Below, piece by piece: positions 25,254 through 34,668 of a DNA stretch of 64,000 nucleotides (the stretch's first letter is position 1; each line of letters begins with the position of its first letter). Made by a program: the position numbers and the translations under genes. The notes under the pieces are model-generated. The model ran no database searches and was not told where the DNA came from. It was given only the letters and a program-made list of their open reading frames with translations. The stretch is from Parapedobacter sp051400755 (lineage in GTDB: Bacteria; Bacteroidota; Bacteroidia; Sphingobacteriales; Sphingobacteriaceae): NCBI RefSeq assembly GCF_051400755.1, contig NZ_JBLFFL010000001.1, positions 930,001-994,000 on the forward strand. The letters run 5' to 3'.

Positions 25254-26174
25254 CTATTTCTTCTTATCGGTCAATTCCCGGCGGATTTCCTGGACAACTT
25301 CAAGTGGAACGCCTGCGGCCTTGGCTGCCTGCTGGTCTGAAAAATCAAATTCCGTAATCAAATTGCGGATGGTTTCGAGTTTGCCTTGCTCTAGGCCCTG
25401 TTCTAGACCTTGTTCTAGGCCCTGTTCGAGACCCTCTGCATAACCTTTCTCACGGGCCGTCTCCCGCACACTGTATTCGTCCCACCTGCGTTTTAAACTG
25501 ACATCATACATGGTTCGTTCCTCCTTGTTGAGTTTACTGTATTCCGATATATCAAACAATTTCTCAAATATCGGTTTTCTGAGGTAAATCGGCAACTTGT
25601 CCATTCCAGACATATTGGTCAACACATGTAACCACCGGTCCAGATCGGTCTCCAACTCCGATTCTTCCTTCACAAAATTAATCAATTCAATATAGAAATA
25701 ACCTAATTCCTCATAAAACACTTTACCAGTTTCCCTGTTGCACAGGCAAATATCATGCAGGTACCTACCATCGCTGCCCCCGGGCATGGAAAATCCATCC
25801 ATCAGTACGATCACATACACCTCGCTGATGCCGTAGTTCCATGCCGCACGCCGGCCCCGCGGTGCCTGGTCGGCTATCAATTTGCTTGAGTAATACAGCA
25901 TCCGTTGCTTGAGGTATGATTGCTCCGTACGCTGCACCTCGATCAGGAACTGCGAGCCGTCGTCGCCCGTACACGTCAGGTCGAATATCACCGAACCAAT
26001 CAGTTCCCCGTCGCCCACATGCTCGTTCTTGTTGTACACGACATCCGTGATAACCTTTCGACCCCCGAATATCCCGTTGAGCAGGTCGATCAGCAAATCT
26101 TTGTTCGGCTCGGTGCCGAATAGCCGTTTGAACGAAAAATCCGTCAGTGGGTCGATGTACCTTGGTTGTTTCAT
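25254..26174 (-). CDS. Rpn family recombination-promoting nuclease/putative transposase
   Basis: 306 residues from MKQPRYIDPLTDFSFKRLFG, the standard start of this PD-(D/E)XK family (PF12784). The nuclease core is visible as FDLTCTGDDGSQFLIEVQRT (D...E-x-Q). The C-terminus has GYAEGLEQ followed by EQGL repeats and a short helical end. An upstream in-frame start would extend into the enhancer palindrome and is rejected. Family members promote RecA-independent recombination or act in defence. It is the only gene between P4 and P5, and it faces P4, so it may have inserted into an older permease run (inference). Confidence 0.88.
   Translation of the reverse strand: MKQPRYIDPLTDFSFKRLFGTEPNKDLLIDLLNGIFGGRKVITDVVYNKNEHVGDGELIGSVIFDLTCTGDDGSQFLIEVQRTEQSYLKQRMLYYSSKLIADQAPRGRRAAWNYGISEVYVIVLMDGFSMPGGSDGRYLHDICLCNRETGKVFYEELGYFYIELINFVKEESELETDLDRWLHVLTNMSGMDKLPIYLRKPIFEKLFDISEYSKLNKEERTMYDVSLKRRWDEYSVRETAREKGYAEGLEQGLEQGLEQGLEQGKLETIRNLITEFDFSDQQAAKAAGVPLEVVQEIRRELTDKKK
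25386..25433 (-). repeat. 12-bp tandem repeat inside the Rpn gene
   Basis: Four 12-bp units coding G-L-E-Q in frame, differing only at synonymous positions. Gain or loss of units would keep the frame and change the length of the linker before the C-terminal helix. Confidence 0.85.
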
Positions 26175-26277
26175 GGTGGTTGATGCTAATAATTTACTGG
26201 ATGCAAATATAACAACAATAACCAAAAAGCTAAAATAATTAGTAAATAATTTGCGGTCACGATGTCCCCGACTTATC

Positions 26278-26321
26278 TGTCCGCAAATGAACAACAGGTG
26301 TTCGATATCGAACACCTGTTG
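26278..26321 (+). promoter_or_regulatory. Enhancer-like double dyad (UAS) upstream of P5
   Basis: Dyad one is TGTCCG-N4-TGAACA at 26278-26293. Dyad two is a perfect 30-bp palindrome at 26292-26321, with arms CAACAGGTGTTCGAT and its complement, centred 21 bp further on. Its centre is 63 bp from the -24 GG. This 340-bp gap between the Rpn start and P5 holds only this module, the promoter and a heptad array. Confidence 0.8.
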
Positions 26322-26367
26322 CAGCACAAAACAACATAAATATCTGATTAATAAATATTTATCAATT

Positions 26368-26383
26368 TGGCGCAAAAACTGCA
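26368..26383 (+). promoter_or_regulatory. Sigma-54 (-24/-12) promoter for P5
   Basis: TGGCGCAAAAACTGCA: GG at 26369-26370 and GC at 26381-26382 with 10 bp between them, matching the RpoN consensus at TGGC and TGCA. Transcription would begin near 26394, so the transcript carries the whole 84-bp heptad array. The same 16-mer except the last base precedes P9. Confidence 0.85.
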
Positions 26384-26429
26384 ACGAATTAAGTGATTAA
26401 ACAGCGGAGTAAATTCCATGGCCAGTTTA

Positions 26430-26513
26430 GTCTCTTGTCTAATGTCTGTTGTCTAATGTCTGTTGTCTAGTGTCTGTTGTCTGTTGTCTAGCGTCCAGTG
26501 TCCAGTGTCTAAA
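26430..26513 (+). repeat. Heptanucleotide array, 12 units, before P5
   Basis: Exactly 84 bp made of twelve GTCTNNN or GTCCAGT units (for example GTCTCTT, GTCTAAT, GTCTGTT, GTCTAGT), ending GTCTAAA and one A before the ATG at 26515. It is the longest GTCT-type array in the window. Confidence 0.88.
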
Positions 26514-26514
26514 A

Positions 26515-28959
26515 ATGATCAAAAACTACCTCAAAATCGCGTGGCGGAACCTGGTGAAGCACCGGCTCTATTCGACCATCAAAATCGGTGGGTTCGCATT
26601 CAGCATAGCGGCCTGTATCCTGATCAGCCTGTACATCCTCCATGAAACCAGCTATGATCAATTCTATCCGGATGCTGACCGACTCTACCGTGTGGTGGGA
26701 CAGTTCAACAATGAAGGTAACACGGTAAAAGGTGTTGCATTTGAAGCACCGCTTGCCGAAACGATGAAGGCAGATTTCTCGGAAATCGAGCTGGCGGGCC
26801 GCCTGCTCCCCAACCCGCTCTTCGGTGCCGGGAGCAATCAGGTGTCTACCGATGATCACCCCGAAAGCACGCATGAGGGAGGCGTTGTCTACATGGATCA
26901 GGAACTGCTGGAATTGCTGCAGCTGACTATGGTGCATGGCGACCGACGCAATGCCTTGAGCGAACCGAATACGGTGGTGTTGACAGCGTCCAAGGCACGC
27001 AACTATTTTGCCAAGGGCAATCCGGTCGGTAAGATCATCTACCTGAACAACGACAAAAGCAAACCCTATACGATCAAGGGTGTCATCGCAGACATCCCCA
27101 CCAACTCCCACCTGCATGGCTATGATTTTTTCCTCACGCTTACCGAGGCCCCATTCTACGATGGGGAGCAAACCAATTGGTTGTCCAGTAATTATGTGAC
27201 GTATTTCAAAATCAAACCCGGCACGGATATCGGCCTATTGGCGAGTAAGATCACCAAAAACGTATTGGAGAATTACAAGATCCCGACCTATATCGCAAAC
27301 GGGCGGCAAGTGCCTGAATTCTTGAAAACAGCACAACTCCACCTTCAGCCCTTATCGGCTATCCACCTGCATTCGCATGACTTCCGGGAGTACAATGACG
27401 CGGGGCCCAAGGGCGATATCCGTTTCGTCTGGCTGTTTGGCGCTGTGGCTGGATTTATCCTGTTGATTGCCTGTGTCAATTTCATTAACCTGGCTACGGC
27501 TAAGTCGGCCAGCCGCGCCAAAGAAATCGGTTTGCGGAAAGTGGTCGGCTCTTACCGCAGTGCGCTGATCGGGCAATTTCTTTCCGAATCCATGCTGTAT
27601 AGCTTACTGTCCGTTGCCTTAGGTGTCTTGCTTGCATGGGGCTTTCTGCCGCTGTTCAATCAGCTTGCGGGTAAACAATTAGTATTTCCGTGGAGCAATC
27701 CTTGGCTGTTCCCCATCATTGGCGGATCGGCGGTGGGCATCGGCTTGCTTGCGGGGCTTTATCCTGCCCTTTATTTATCCAGCTTCCGTCCGGCTCAGGT
27801 GCTGAAAGGTCAAGTAAGCCGTGGTGCCAAAAACCCGCTATTGCGCAATGGGCTGGTCGTGTTCCAGTTCACCACCTCCATCATCCTCATCATCGGCACA
27901 TTGATCATCAACAGTCAGATGCATTTCATCCTGAACCGTGAAATTGGCTTTGATAAGGACCAGGTGATGGTGATCCAGGGCACGCATACGCTCGGCAAAC
28001 AGGTGGCAACACTGAAAGAGGAGCTCCGGAATATTCCCGGCGTGCAGCAGGTGACGGTGGGCGACTACCTGCCGGTGCACGTGGATGGGGTGAAGCGGAA
28101 TGGCAACCCGTTCTGGAAAGCAGGGCGGGTCGACGAAGATCTTTCGGTTAGCGGCCAGCTCTGGCGAGTCGATGCAGATTACATCCCGACGTTGGGTATT
28201 CGGCTCCATGAAGGACGCAATTTCAACAAGGAGCTGGCCACCGACTCGGCAGCGGTGATCATCAACCAACGCTTAGCCAAGTCGCTCAACTTAGGTAATC
28301 CCATCGGTGCCCGTATCACCAATGGCGGTGCTGACATGCTCGTCATCGGCGTCGTGGAAGATTTTAATTTCGAGACCATGAAGGATGAAGTGGGGGGCTT
28401 ATGCATGGCCCTGGGCAACAGCCCTAGCATGATGGCGGTCAAGATCAGCGGAGAAAACCTGCCGACAACCCTCGCGGCCATTACTGCGCAATGGAAGGAA
28501 TTTGCTCCGGATCAGGCCATCCGGTTCACTTTTCTAGACGAGAGTTTCGCCAATATGTACCGCAGCGTACAGCGTACAGGCACCATCTTTACTTGCTTCG
28601 CAATCTTGGCTATTGTGATTGCCTGCCTGGGGTTATTCGGCTTAGCCGCCTTCACGACCGAACAGCGGACTAAGGAGATCGGTATCCGAAAAGTATTAGG
28701 TGCGTCCGTTGGCGGCATTGTACAGCTCCTGTCTAGAGACTTTGTAAAATTGGTGTTGTTTGCCTTGGTCATCGCTTCACCAATCGCATGGTGGGCGATG
28801 AACCAATGGCTGCAGGATTTTGCCTACCGCATCGAGATCCAATGGTGGGTATTTGTAATCGCTGGATTGGCGGCTGTACTGATCGCGTTGCTGACGGTGA
28901 GCTGGCAGGCGATACGGGCGGCGGTGGCGAATCCGGTCGACTCTTTACGCGATGAGTGA
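26515..28959 (+). CDS. ABC transporter permease, duplicated FtsX/MacB type (P5)
   Basis: 814 residues from MIKNYLKIAWRNLVKHRLYS, the longest of the set; an upstream in-frame ATG at 26449 lies within the heptad repeats and is rejected. The loops are KEIGLRKVVGSYRSA near 335 and KEIGIRKVLGASVGG near 719; the central helix starts near 443. The extra length, about 25 residues, lies in the first periplasmic core, which has an insertion around QVSTDDHPESTHEGG. The second core has GVVEDFNF. The tail is VANPVDSLRDE. It heads a sigma-54-type unit that probably continues into P6 and P7. Confidence 0.94.
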   Translation: MIKNYLKIAWRNLVKHRLYSTIKIGGFAFSIAACILISLYILHETSYDQFYPDADRLYRVVGQFNNEGNTVKGVAFEAPLAETMKADFSEIELAGRLLPNPLFGAGSNQVSTDDHPESTHEGGVVYMDQELLELLQLTMVHGDRRNALSEPNTVVLTASKARNYFAKGNPVGKIIYLNNDKSKPYTIKGVIADIPTNSHLHGYDFFLTLTEAPFYDGEQTNWLSSNYVTYFKIKPGTDIGLLASKITKNVLENYKIPTYIANGRQVPEFLKTAQLHLQPLSAIHLHSHDFREYNDAGPKGDIRFVWLFGAVAGFILLIACVNFINLATAKSASRAKEIGLRKVVGSYRSALIGQFLSESMLYSLLSVALGVLLAWGFLPLFNQLAGKQLVFPWSNPWLFPIIGGSAVGIGLLAGLYPALYLSSFRPAQVLKGQVSRGAKNPLLRNGLVVFQFTTSIILIIGTLIINSQMHFILNREIGFDKDQVMVIQGTHTLGKQVATLKEELRNIPGVQQVTVGDYLPVHVDGVKRNGNPFWKAGRVDEDLSVSGQLWRVDADYIPTLGIRLHEGRNFNKELATDSAAVIINQRLAKSLNLGNPIGARITNGGADMLVIGVVEDFNFETMKDEVGGLCMALGNSPSMMAVKISGENLPTTLAAITAQWKEFAPDQAIRFTFLDESFANMYRSVQRTGTIFTCFAILAIVIACLGLFGLAAFTTEQRTKEIGIRKVLGASVGGIVQLLSRDFVKLVLFALVIASPIAWWAMNQWLQDFAYRIEIQWWVFVIAGLAAVLIALLTVSWQAIRAAVANPVDSLRDE

Positions 28960-28997
28960 TTCATGTTGTTTATCATCCGTTCAACTGTTGCTCATCC

Positions 28998-29074
28998 GTT
29001 TACAACTGTTGCTCATCAACTGGAATCGGTTCGCGCTGCTCCCAATTCCTAGGTTGATTCTGCAACAGTATAAA
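28998..29074. repeat. Palindromic intergenic element, divergent type, copy A (after P5)
   Basis: The outer arms ACTGTTGC/GCAACAGT extend through TTTA/TAAA. The inner stem ATCAAC.../...GTTGAT has the same single-base bulges as the later copies and the conserved TTCCTAGG. Part of the 5' arm is tandemly duplicated just upstream (28979-28998). It lies between P5 and P6. Confidence 0.75.
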
Positions 29075-29106
29075 CTGAACACAGAACATTGACAGAACAC
29101 TAAAAA

Positions 29107-31491
29107 ATGATTAAGAACTATTTGAAAGCCACTTGGCGCGGCCTCATTAAACAAAAAGGATACAGCGCAATCAACATTGGTGGCCTCGCCGTGGGCATGG
29201 CTGTGGCCATGCTGATCGGATTGTGGGTGTATGATGAGTTGACGTTTAACACCTACCATAAACATTATGATCGCATTGCGCAGGTGATGCAGCACGCCAA
29301 CTTCAACGGAAAAATCGAAACACAGGTAGCCAATCCGGCTGTCATGGGACCGGAACTGCGGGCCAAATTCGGCAGCGATTTCACCTATGTGGTGCAGGCT
29401 TCGTGGAGTGGCGCCCATATGCTGTCCATTGGCGATAAACACCTGAATAAGGAAGGCATTTACTTTGAACCGGATGCGCCCGAGATGCTGACGCTGACCA
29501 TGCTGAAGGGAACAAGGGCCGGACTGCGCGATCCGCATTCGATGATGCTGTCGGCCAGCGCTGCCAAGGCGCTGTTCGGCGAGGAAGACCCGATGAATAA
29601 AACCATTACATTAGATCGGCTCACGGATGTCAAAGTCACCGGCGTATACGAAGACTTGCCTGATAATACGACGTTTAGCAATGTGGAGATCATCATGCCC
29701 TGGGAACTCTGGCTCATTCAGAATCCCTGGGCGAAGCAAATGGACAATCCCTGGGGCAGCAATTTTTCCCAAACCTTCGTGCAGGTTGCCGAGCATGCAG
29801 ACATGGAAGCCCTTTCGGCAAAAATCAAAAATGTGAAGCTGGATAACATCAGCGACGAAGAGAAAAAATACCAATGGGTCGCGTTCCTGCAGCCCATGCA
29901 TAAATGGAATCTGTACAATGAGTTCCGCAACGGGATAAACACAGGCGGAAATATCCAATACGTCTGGTTGTTTGGCATCATTGGCGTATTCGTTTTGCTG
30001 TTGGCCTGCATCAATTTCATGAACCTGGCCACGGCTCGCAGTGAAAAGCGCGCCAAAGAAGTGGGCATCCGAAAAACAGTGGGTTCGCATCGCTGGCAAC
30101 TGATCAGCAGGTTTTTTGCCGAATCGTACCTGACCGTATTGCTGGCGTTCGTGCTGTCGTTGATGTTGGTGATCTTATTCCTGCCCGCCTTTAATGAAGT
30201 GGCGGACAAGAAAATAGCGCTTCCCTGGCTTAACCCCCTATTCTGGGTTTTTAGCGTTGCCTTTATGTTCATTACCGGGTTGTTGGCCGGCAGTTATCCG
30301 GCATTTTACCTATCGTCTTTTCAGCCCATCAAAGTGCTGAAAGGGGTATTCCGGGCAGGTCGGTATGCATCGATTCCGCGTAAGGTGTTGGTGAGTGCGC
30401 AATTTACGGTTTCGGTGATGCTGATCATCGGGACCATCATCGTGTATCAGCAGATTCAGCACGCCAAAAACCGGCCTGTGGGCTATACCAAAAACGGATT
30501 GATCAACCTGAGTCTACAGGCCGAAATAAAAGACCATTTTGAGGCGGTGCGCACCGAATTGAAAAGCGCTGGGGCGATCGAAGAAATGGCCGGATGCTTC
30601 AGTCCGTTAACCAGCGTGTGGAATACCAATGGCGGTTTCGAATGGGAAGGCAAAGACCCCAATTTGGCGGTCGATTTTCCCAACAATGCCATATCGCATG
30701 ATTTCGGCAAAACCGTGCAGTGGGAGATCAAAGCAGGCCGGGATTTTTCAAGAGACTTTGCAACGGATTCGCTGGCATTCGTCGTCAACGAATCAGCCGC
30801 CCGGTTTATCGGGTTCGAAGAACCGGTGGGCAAAACACTACAGTGGGATGGCCGGGCCTATACGATCATCGGCGTTGTAAAAGACATCTTGCAGGAATCG
30901 CCGTTCTTTCCGGTTCGTCCAACGTTATACCGCTTAGGAGCGCCCGATGAACTGGCAAATTTGGTGTTGAAGCTGAATCCGCAGCGAAGTACCAGCCAGT
31001 CGCTGAGCATTATCGAGACCGTCTGGAAGAAATACACCCCTACCGTGCCGTTCGGTTATACGTTTATCGACGAAGATTTCGGCAGCAAGTTCAGGGTAGA
31101 AGAACGGATCGGAAAACTCGCCTCTTATTTTGCCGTACTGGCCATCTTCATTTCCTGCCTCGGGCTGTTCGGCATGGCCAGCTTCGTGGCCGAACAACGG
31201 ACCAAGGAAATCGGCATCCGCAAAGTGCTGGGCGCCAGCGTGGCTAACCTCTTGCGTTTGCTGTCGACAGAATTCATACTCTTGGTGCTGGTGTCGTCGG
31301 TCATCGCTGCACCCATCGCGTGGTACTACCTGCATCAATGGCTAACGAATTACGATTATCGGATCGAGATAAATTGGATGGTTTTTGTCTGGGCGGCGGT
31401 ACTAGCGCTTATCATTACGCTGGTTACCGTGAGCTTCCAAGCGATCAAGGCAGCAACGGCGAATCCGGTGAACTCGCTAAGGGATGAGTGA
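29107..31491 (+). CDS. ABC transporter permease, duplicated FtsX/MacB type (P6)
   Basis: 794 residues from MIKNYLKATWRGLIKQKGYS. The loops are SEKRAKEVGIRKTVGSH near 315 and KEIGIRKVLGASVAN near 699. The second core has GVVKDILQ instead of the usual VKDF. The last helix contains YYLHQWLTNY where most copies have WAMNKWL. The tail is TANPVNSLRDE. It is most like P8: both share ASIPRKVLV/ASVPRKVLV after the first FtsX domain and FVAEQRTKE before the second loop. The leader is of the ACAGAACACTAAAAAATG type with no heptads. It is probably co-transcribed with P5. Confidence 0.93.
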   Translation: MIKNYLKATWRGLIKQKGYSAINIGGLAVGMAVAMLIGLWVYDELTFNTYHKHYDRIAQVMQHANFNGKIETQVANPAVMGPELRAKFGSDFTYVVQASWSGAHMLSIGDKHLNKEGIYFEPDAPEMLTLTMLKGTRAGLRDPHSMMLSASAAKALFGEEDPMNKTITLDRLTDVKVTGVYEDLPDNTTFSNVEIIMPWELWLIQNPWAKQMDNPWGSNFSQTFVQVAEHADMEALSAKIKNVKLDNISDEEKKYQWVAFLQPMHKWNLYNEFRNGINTGGNIQYVWLFGIIGVFVLLLACINFMNLATARSEKRAKEVGIRKTVGSHRWQLISRFFAESYLTVLLAFVLSLMLVILFLPAFNEVADKKIALPWLNPLFWVFSVAFMFITGLLAGSYPAFYLSSFQPIKVLKGVFRAGRYASIPRKVLVSAQFTVSVMLIIGTIIVYQQIQHAKNRPVGYTKNGLINLSLQAEIKDHFEAVRTELKSAGAIEEMAGCFSPLTSVWNTNGGFEWEGKDPNLAVDFPNNAISHDFGKTVQWEIKAGRDFSRDFATDSLAFVVNESAARFIGFEEPVGKTLQWDGRAYTIIGVVKDILQESPFFPVRPTLYRLGAPDELANLVLKLNPQRSTSQSLSIIETVWKKYTPTVPFGYTFIDEDFGSKFRVEERIGKLASYFAVLAIFISCLGLFGMASFVAEQRTKEIGIRKVLGASVANLLRLLSTEFILLVLVSSVIAAPIAWYYLHQWLTNYDYRIEINWMVFVWAAVLALIITLVTVSFQAIKAATANPVNSLRDE

Positions 31492-31510
31492 TTAATGTTT
31501 TATCATCCGT

Positions 31511-31584
31511 TCATACTGTTGCTCATCAACTGGAATCGGTTCGCGCTGCTCCCAATTCCTAGGTTGATTCTGCAACAGCATAGA
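31511..31584. repeat. Palindromic intergenic element, divergent type, copy B (after P6)
   Basis: Nearly identical to copy A from CTGTTGCTCATCAACTGG to the 3' arm GCAACAG, differing mainly outside the stems. It is 19 bp after the P6 stop and about 35 bp before the P7 start. Confidence 0.75.
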
Positions 31585-31619
31585 CTGACTACAGAACACT
31601 GACTATAGAATACTAAAAA

Positions 31620-34058
31620 ATGATTAAGAACTTTTTCACCACCACCTATCGCCACCTATGGCGCAACAGGCTTTTCACGGCATTGAACTTGCTGGGACTG
31701 TCTATCGGGATCAGCTCGGCCTTGGTCATCTCCTTGATCGTCTATTACGAATTCAGCTTCGACACTTTCCAGCCGGATCACGATCGGATATACCGGGTGG
31801 TGATCGATGCCAACTTCAACGGTGTGGAGGGGCATAGTGTCGGTGTGCCTGCACCGTTGGGCAGTGCTATACCACAGGAACTAACGGGGATTGAACAGAC
31901 CGTCCCGGTATTCCAGTTTCCGAGAGACGCCACCGCCGAGGTACGGATGGAGGGGGACAATGCTGCTAAACCCCGCGTGTTCAAAAAACAAAAAGACATT
32001 GTCTTTACCAACGGTGACTACTTCCGGTTGCTGGGATACGAGTGGCTTGGCGGGGAGAAATCGAATGCTATTACTCAACCATTCACCGTGGTGCTGACCA
32101 AAAGCCGGGCGCAGCTTTATTTTCCAGACCTTTCACCCGTGGCAGCCATCGGCAAACAGCTCACGTATAACGATATGACGCTTACCGTCTCGGGTATTGT
32201 CGATGATCTGGATAAGCCTACGGATTTCAGCGGTAAGGAGTTCATTTCCCTGGCGACCATTGAAGCTTCTCCGCTGAAGGACAATTTCATGATGGAGGTA
32301 TGGAATGACTGGATGGCGTACTCCCAACTGTTCGTCAAATTGTCAGCGGGTCATACCGCCTCCGTTATTCAGGCCCAGCTCAACACACTTTATCAACAAC
32401 ACAATACGGAAACCGGCCGGGATATGACGCTTACACTGCAACCGCTCAGTGATGTCCACTTCAATCCGCTTTACCCCAGTGTCAGCGGCCGCATAGCACA
32501 AAGAACGACGTTGTACGCCCTGATGGCCGTGGCTGCCTTCCTGTTGCTATTGGGATGCATCAATTTCATCAACTTGACTACAGCCCAGGCATCGCAACGG
32601 GCGAAAGAAATTGGCATCCGCAAAACGATGGGCAGTTCTAGGCTGCAATTGATTAAGCAATTTCTGGGCGAAACCATCGTGTTGACCAGCATCGCTACCA
32701 TCGTTTCGGTGCTATCCATACCGGTTATCCTTCGGTTATTTTCCGATTTCATTCCCGAAGGGCTGACCACCGACCTCATCTTCCAACCGGGTTACCTGTT
32801 GCTACTGGTCCTCTTGGTCGTCGCGGTCAGTTTTCTTTCCGGATGTTACCCCGCACTGATCCTGTCCGGGTATACCCCGGTATCTGTTTTAAAAAATCAA
32901 GTGTCGGGTTTTACCGGTCAGACCCGGCACGCCAGCATACGGAAAATACTCACCGTATCGCAATTCACCATTGCGCAGTTCTTCATTTTGGCGACCGTCA
33001 TCGTCAGCCAGCAAATTAACTACTCCATCGATTCTGAAATGGGGTTCGACAAAGAGGCTGTTTTCAAGTTTGATACGCCCAGGGACACCGTTGAGGCGCA
33101 CCGGACACAACTATTGCACGCCATCCAATCCACTCCGGGTGTCGAATTGACCAGTACCGGATTTTTCGCTCCCGCCGACCGCGGGATGTCCTTCACCAAT
33201 GTCTCCTACCATAATGGGACAGAAGAGTTAAAACCGACTACACAAATTCGTTGGGGAGATGAAAATTACCTTGATGTGTACGGAATCAAATTGGTGGCGG
33301 GCAGGGACGTATTGCCCGATGATTCCACAAACGAGATCCTTGTAAACGAGCAGTTTGCAAAGGAAATCGGCTTTCAACAACCAGCAGAAGCGCTGGGTAA
33401 ATTCCTGAACTGGAACGGCAAAGCCGTACCCATCGTGGGAGTCATGAAAGACTTCCATCATCAATCCACCCGGTCGCACATTATGCCGCTGTTGTTTGAA
33501 AAAAATCACGGATCGACCTTCCACGTGCGGCTCAAGCCAAACCGAGAAGGCCAGTCGTGGAGCGATGCGATCGCGCAAATCCAAAAAGCGTATCATAGCG
33601 TGTATCCCGATGAGGAGTTCAACTACCAATTTGTGGACGAGATGATTGCGCAGTTTTACGAACGTGAACAAGCCACCGCCAGCTTATTGACCTGGGCGAT
33701 GTCGCTTTCTATTTTGATCAGCTGCTTGGGATTGCTAGGATTGGCTACTTATACCATCAATACACGCACGAAAGAAATCGGCATCCGCAAGGTGCTGGGT
33801 GCAACGGTGGGTAGTATTGTGCGTCTTTTATCAAACGATTTTGTGAAACTGGTACTGATCGCCATTGCCATCGCCTCTCCCATCGCATGGTGGGCTATGA
33901 ACAAGTGGCTGGCCGACTTTGCCTACCGCATCGATATCCAGTGGTGGATGTTTGCGGCAGCAGGTGTTGCGGCGGTGGTGATTGCCTTGCTGACGGTAAG
34001 TTCACAGGCGATACGGGCGGCGGTAGCGAATCCGGTGGACAGTTTGAGGGATGAGTGA
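31620..34058 (+). CDS. ABC transporter permease, duplicated FtsX/MacB type (P7)
   Basis: 812 residues from MIKNFFTTTYRHLWRNRLFT. It is clearly closest to P17, which starts MIKNYIKTTFRHLWRNRLFT and has the same long first periplasmic core (TVPVFQF here, LVVPMFY there, before a Y-F-P-D-L segment). The loops are KEIGIRKTMGSSRLQ near 327 and KEIGIRKVLGATVGS near 716; the second core has GVMKDFHH. The C-terminal 100 residues are of the common type and end VANPVDSLRDE. The toxin gene of the following island ends 4 bp after the P7 stop on the other strand. Confidence 0.93.
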   Translation: MIKNFFTTTYRHLWRNRLFTALNLLGLSIGISSALVISLIVYYEFSFDTFQPDHDRIYRVVIDANFNGVEGHSVGVPAPLGSAIPQELTGIEQTVPVFQFPRDATAEVRMEGDNAAKPRVFKKQKDIVFTNGDYFRLLGYEWLGGEKSNAITQPFTVVLTKSRAQLYFPDLSPVAAIGKQLTYNDMTLTVSGIVDDLDKPTDFSGKEFISLATIEASPLKDNFMMEVWNDWMAYSQLFVKLSAGHTASVIQAQLNTLYQQHNTETGRDMTLTLQPLSDVHFNPLYPSVSGRIAQRTTLYALMAVAAFLLLLGCINFINLTTAQASQRAKEIGIRKTMGSSRLQLIKQFLGETIVLTSIATIVSVLSIPVILRLFSDFIPEGLTTDLIFQPGYLLLLVLLVVAVSFLSGCYPALILSGYTPVSVLKNQVSGFTGQTRHASIRKILTVSQFTIAQFFILATVIVSQQINYSIDSEMGFDKEAVFKFDTPRDTVEAHRTQLLHAIQSTPGVELTSTGFFAPADRGMSFTNVSYHNGTEELKPTTQIRWGDENYLDVYGIKLVAGRDVLPDDSTNEILVNEQFAKEIGFQQPAEALGKFLNWNGKAVPIVGVMKDFHHQSTRSHIMPLLFEKNHGSTFHVRLKPNREGQSWSDAIAQIQKAYHSVYPDEEFNYQFVDEMIAQFYEREQATASLLTWAMSLSILISCLGLLGLATYTINTRTKEIGIRKVLGATVGSIVRLLSNDFVKLVLIAIAIASPIAWWAMNKWLADFAYRIDIQWWMFAAAGVAAVVIALLTVSSQAIRAAVANPVDSLRDE

Positions 34059-34062
34059 CGGG

Positions 34063-34347
34063 TTACTTGTCGTCGTAGTGTCCCATAGCGGAAACCACGG
34101 TTACGGTTACAACATTTTCCTGAACAGCGTAGACCAGTCTATCTTTTCGGTTGATACGGCGCGACCAGTATCCGGAGAGTTCATGCTTTAATTTTTCAGG
34201 AGCTCCAGTACCCGTATATGGATTTTCTTGTAGCTCAACTAAAATCTTTTCGATTTTCTTATAGGCAGCGTTGTTTCCAGATTTCTTATGGGCCTGAATA
34301 TCTTTTTGGGCTTCCGGCTTGACAATGATTACAAACTTTTCAGCCAT
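34063..34347 (-). CDS. yoeB: Txe/YoeB family toxin
   Basis: 94 residues. The RelE-superfamily fold is shown by KPEAQKDIQAHKKSGN and the YoeB hallmark PEKLKHELSGYWSRRINRKD, RLVYAV, ending in VVSAMGHYDDK with the catalytic-type His-Tyr pair. It cuts mRNA on the ribosome when free of its antitoxin, by family knowledge. It overlaps the upstream antitoxin gene by 19 bp, the usual coupled order antitoxin then toxin. With the neighbouring HTH genes it forms an AT-rich minus-strand island between P7 and P8, which looks inserted. Confidence 0.9.
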   Translation of the reverse strand: MAEKFVIIVKPEAQKDIQAHKKSGNNAAYKKIEKILVELQENPYTGTGAPEKLKHELSGYWSRRINRKDRLVYAVQENVVTVTVVSAMGHYDDK

Positions 34348-34547
34348 TCTTCTACGTTTTCTACCTTAACCCCTTTTTGCTTCTCTGCTCTACGCACTTT
34401 AGCTACAAATTCAGGATTATAGGATCTTGGTTCTTGCGTGGGCGGCGTAGTGTCCTCAACCGTTATAAACGGCAAGGTTTTCACAAGCTCCATGAAAGCT
34501 CGACCTCCTTTGGTTCGCTCGTTTACTTTTAACGTGATGATAGCCAT
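34329..34547 (-). CDS. Antitoxin partner of YoeB-type toxin
   Basis: 72 residues from MAIITLKVNERTKGGRAFME; an in-frame ATG 11 codons upstream is possible but less likely. The N-terminal MA-x-ITLKVNERTK is typical of short Bacteroidota antitoxins paired with YoeB/Txe toxins; the C-terminal half (YNPEFVAKVRRAEKQKGVKV) is charged and probably wraps the toxin. It is not the canonical YefM/Phd fold by eye. It overlaps the toxin start by 19 bp. No clear promoter was identified in the AT-rich region upstream. Confidence 0.8.
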   Translation of the reverse strand: MAIITLKVNERTKGGRAFMELVKTLPFITVEDTTPPTQEPRSYNPEFVAKVRRAEKQKGVKVENVEEWLKSL

Positions 34548-34668
34548 AAGCTTTGAGTTATTTTCTACAAATGTACGCAATTAATATTTTTATAGGGATG
34601 CCGCCCCTCCAGAATAAAACCACCATTCTTTCCCGAACTTATGATCACCGCGCTGATGGAAAGTTTTC

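Noticed and set aside
26175..26384. 70-residue N-terminal extension of the Rpn protein
   Set aside because: It would translate the enhancer palindrome; MKQPRYIDPLTDFSFK at 26174 is the family start.
26430..26513. Regular repeats that might be a CRISPR array
   Set aside because: The unit is 7 bp with no unique spacers and no long conserved direct repeat, and no cas genes are near.
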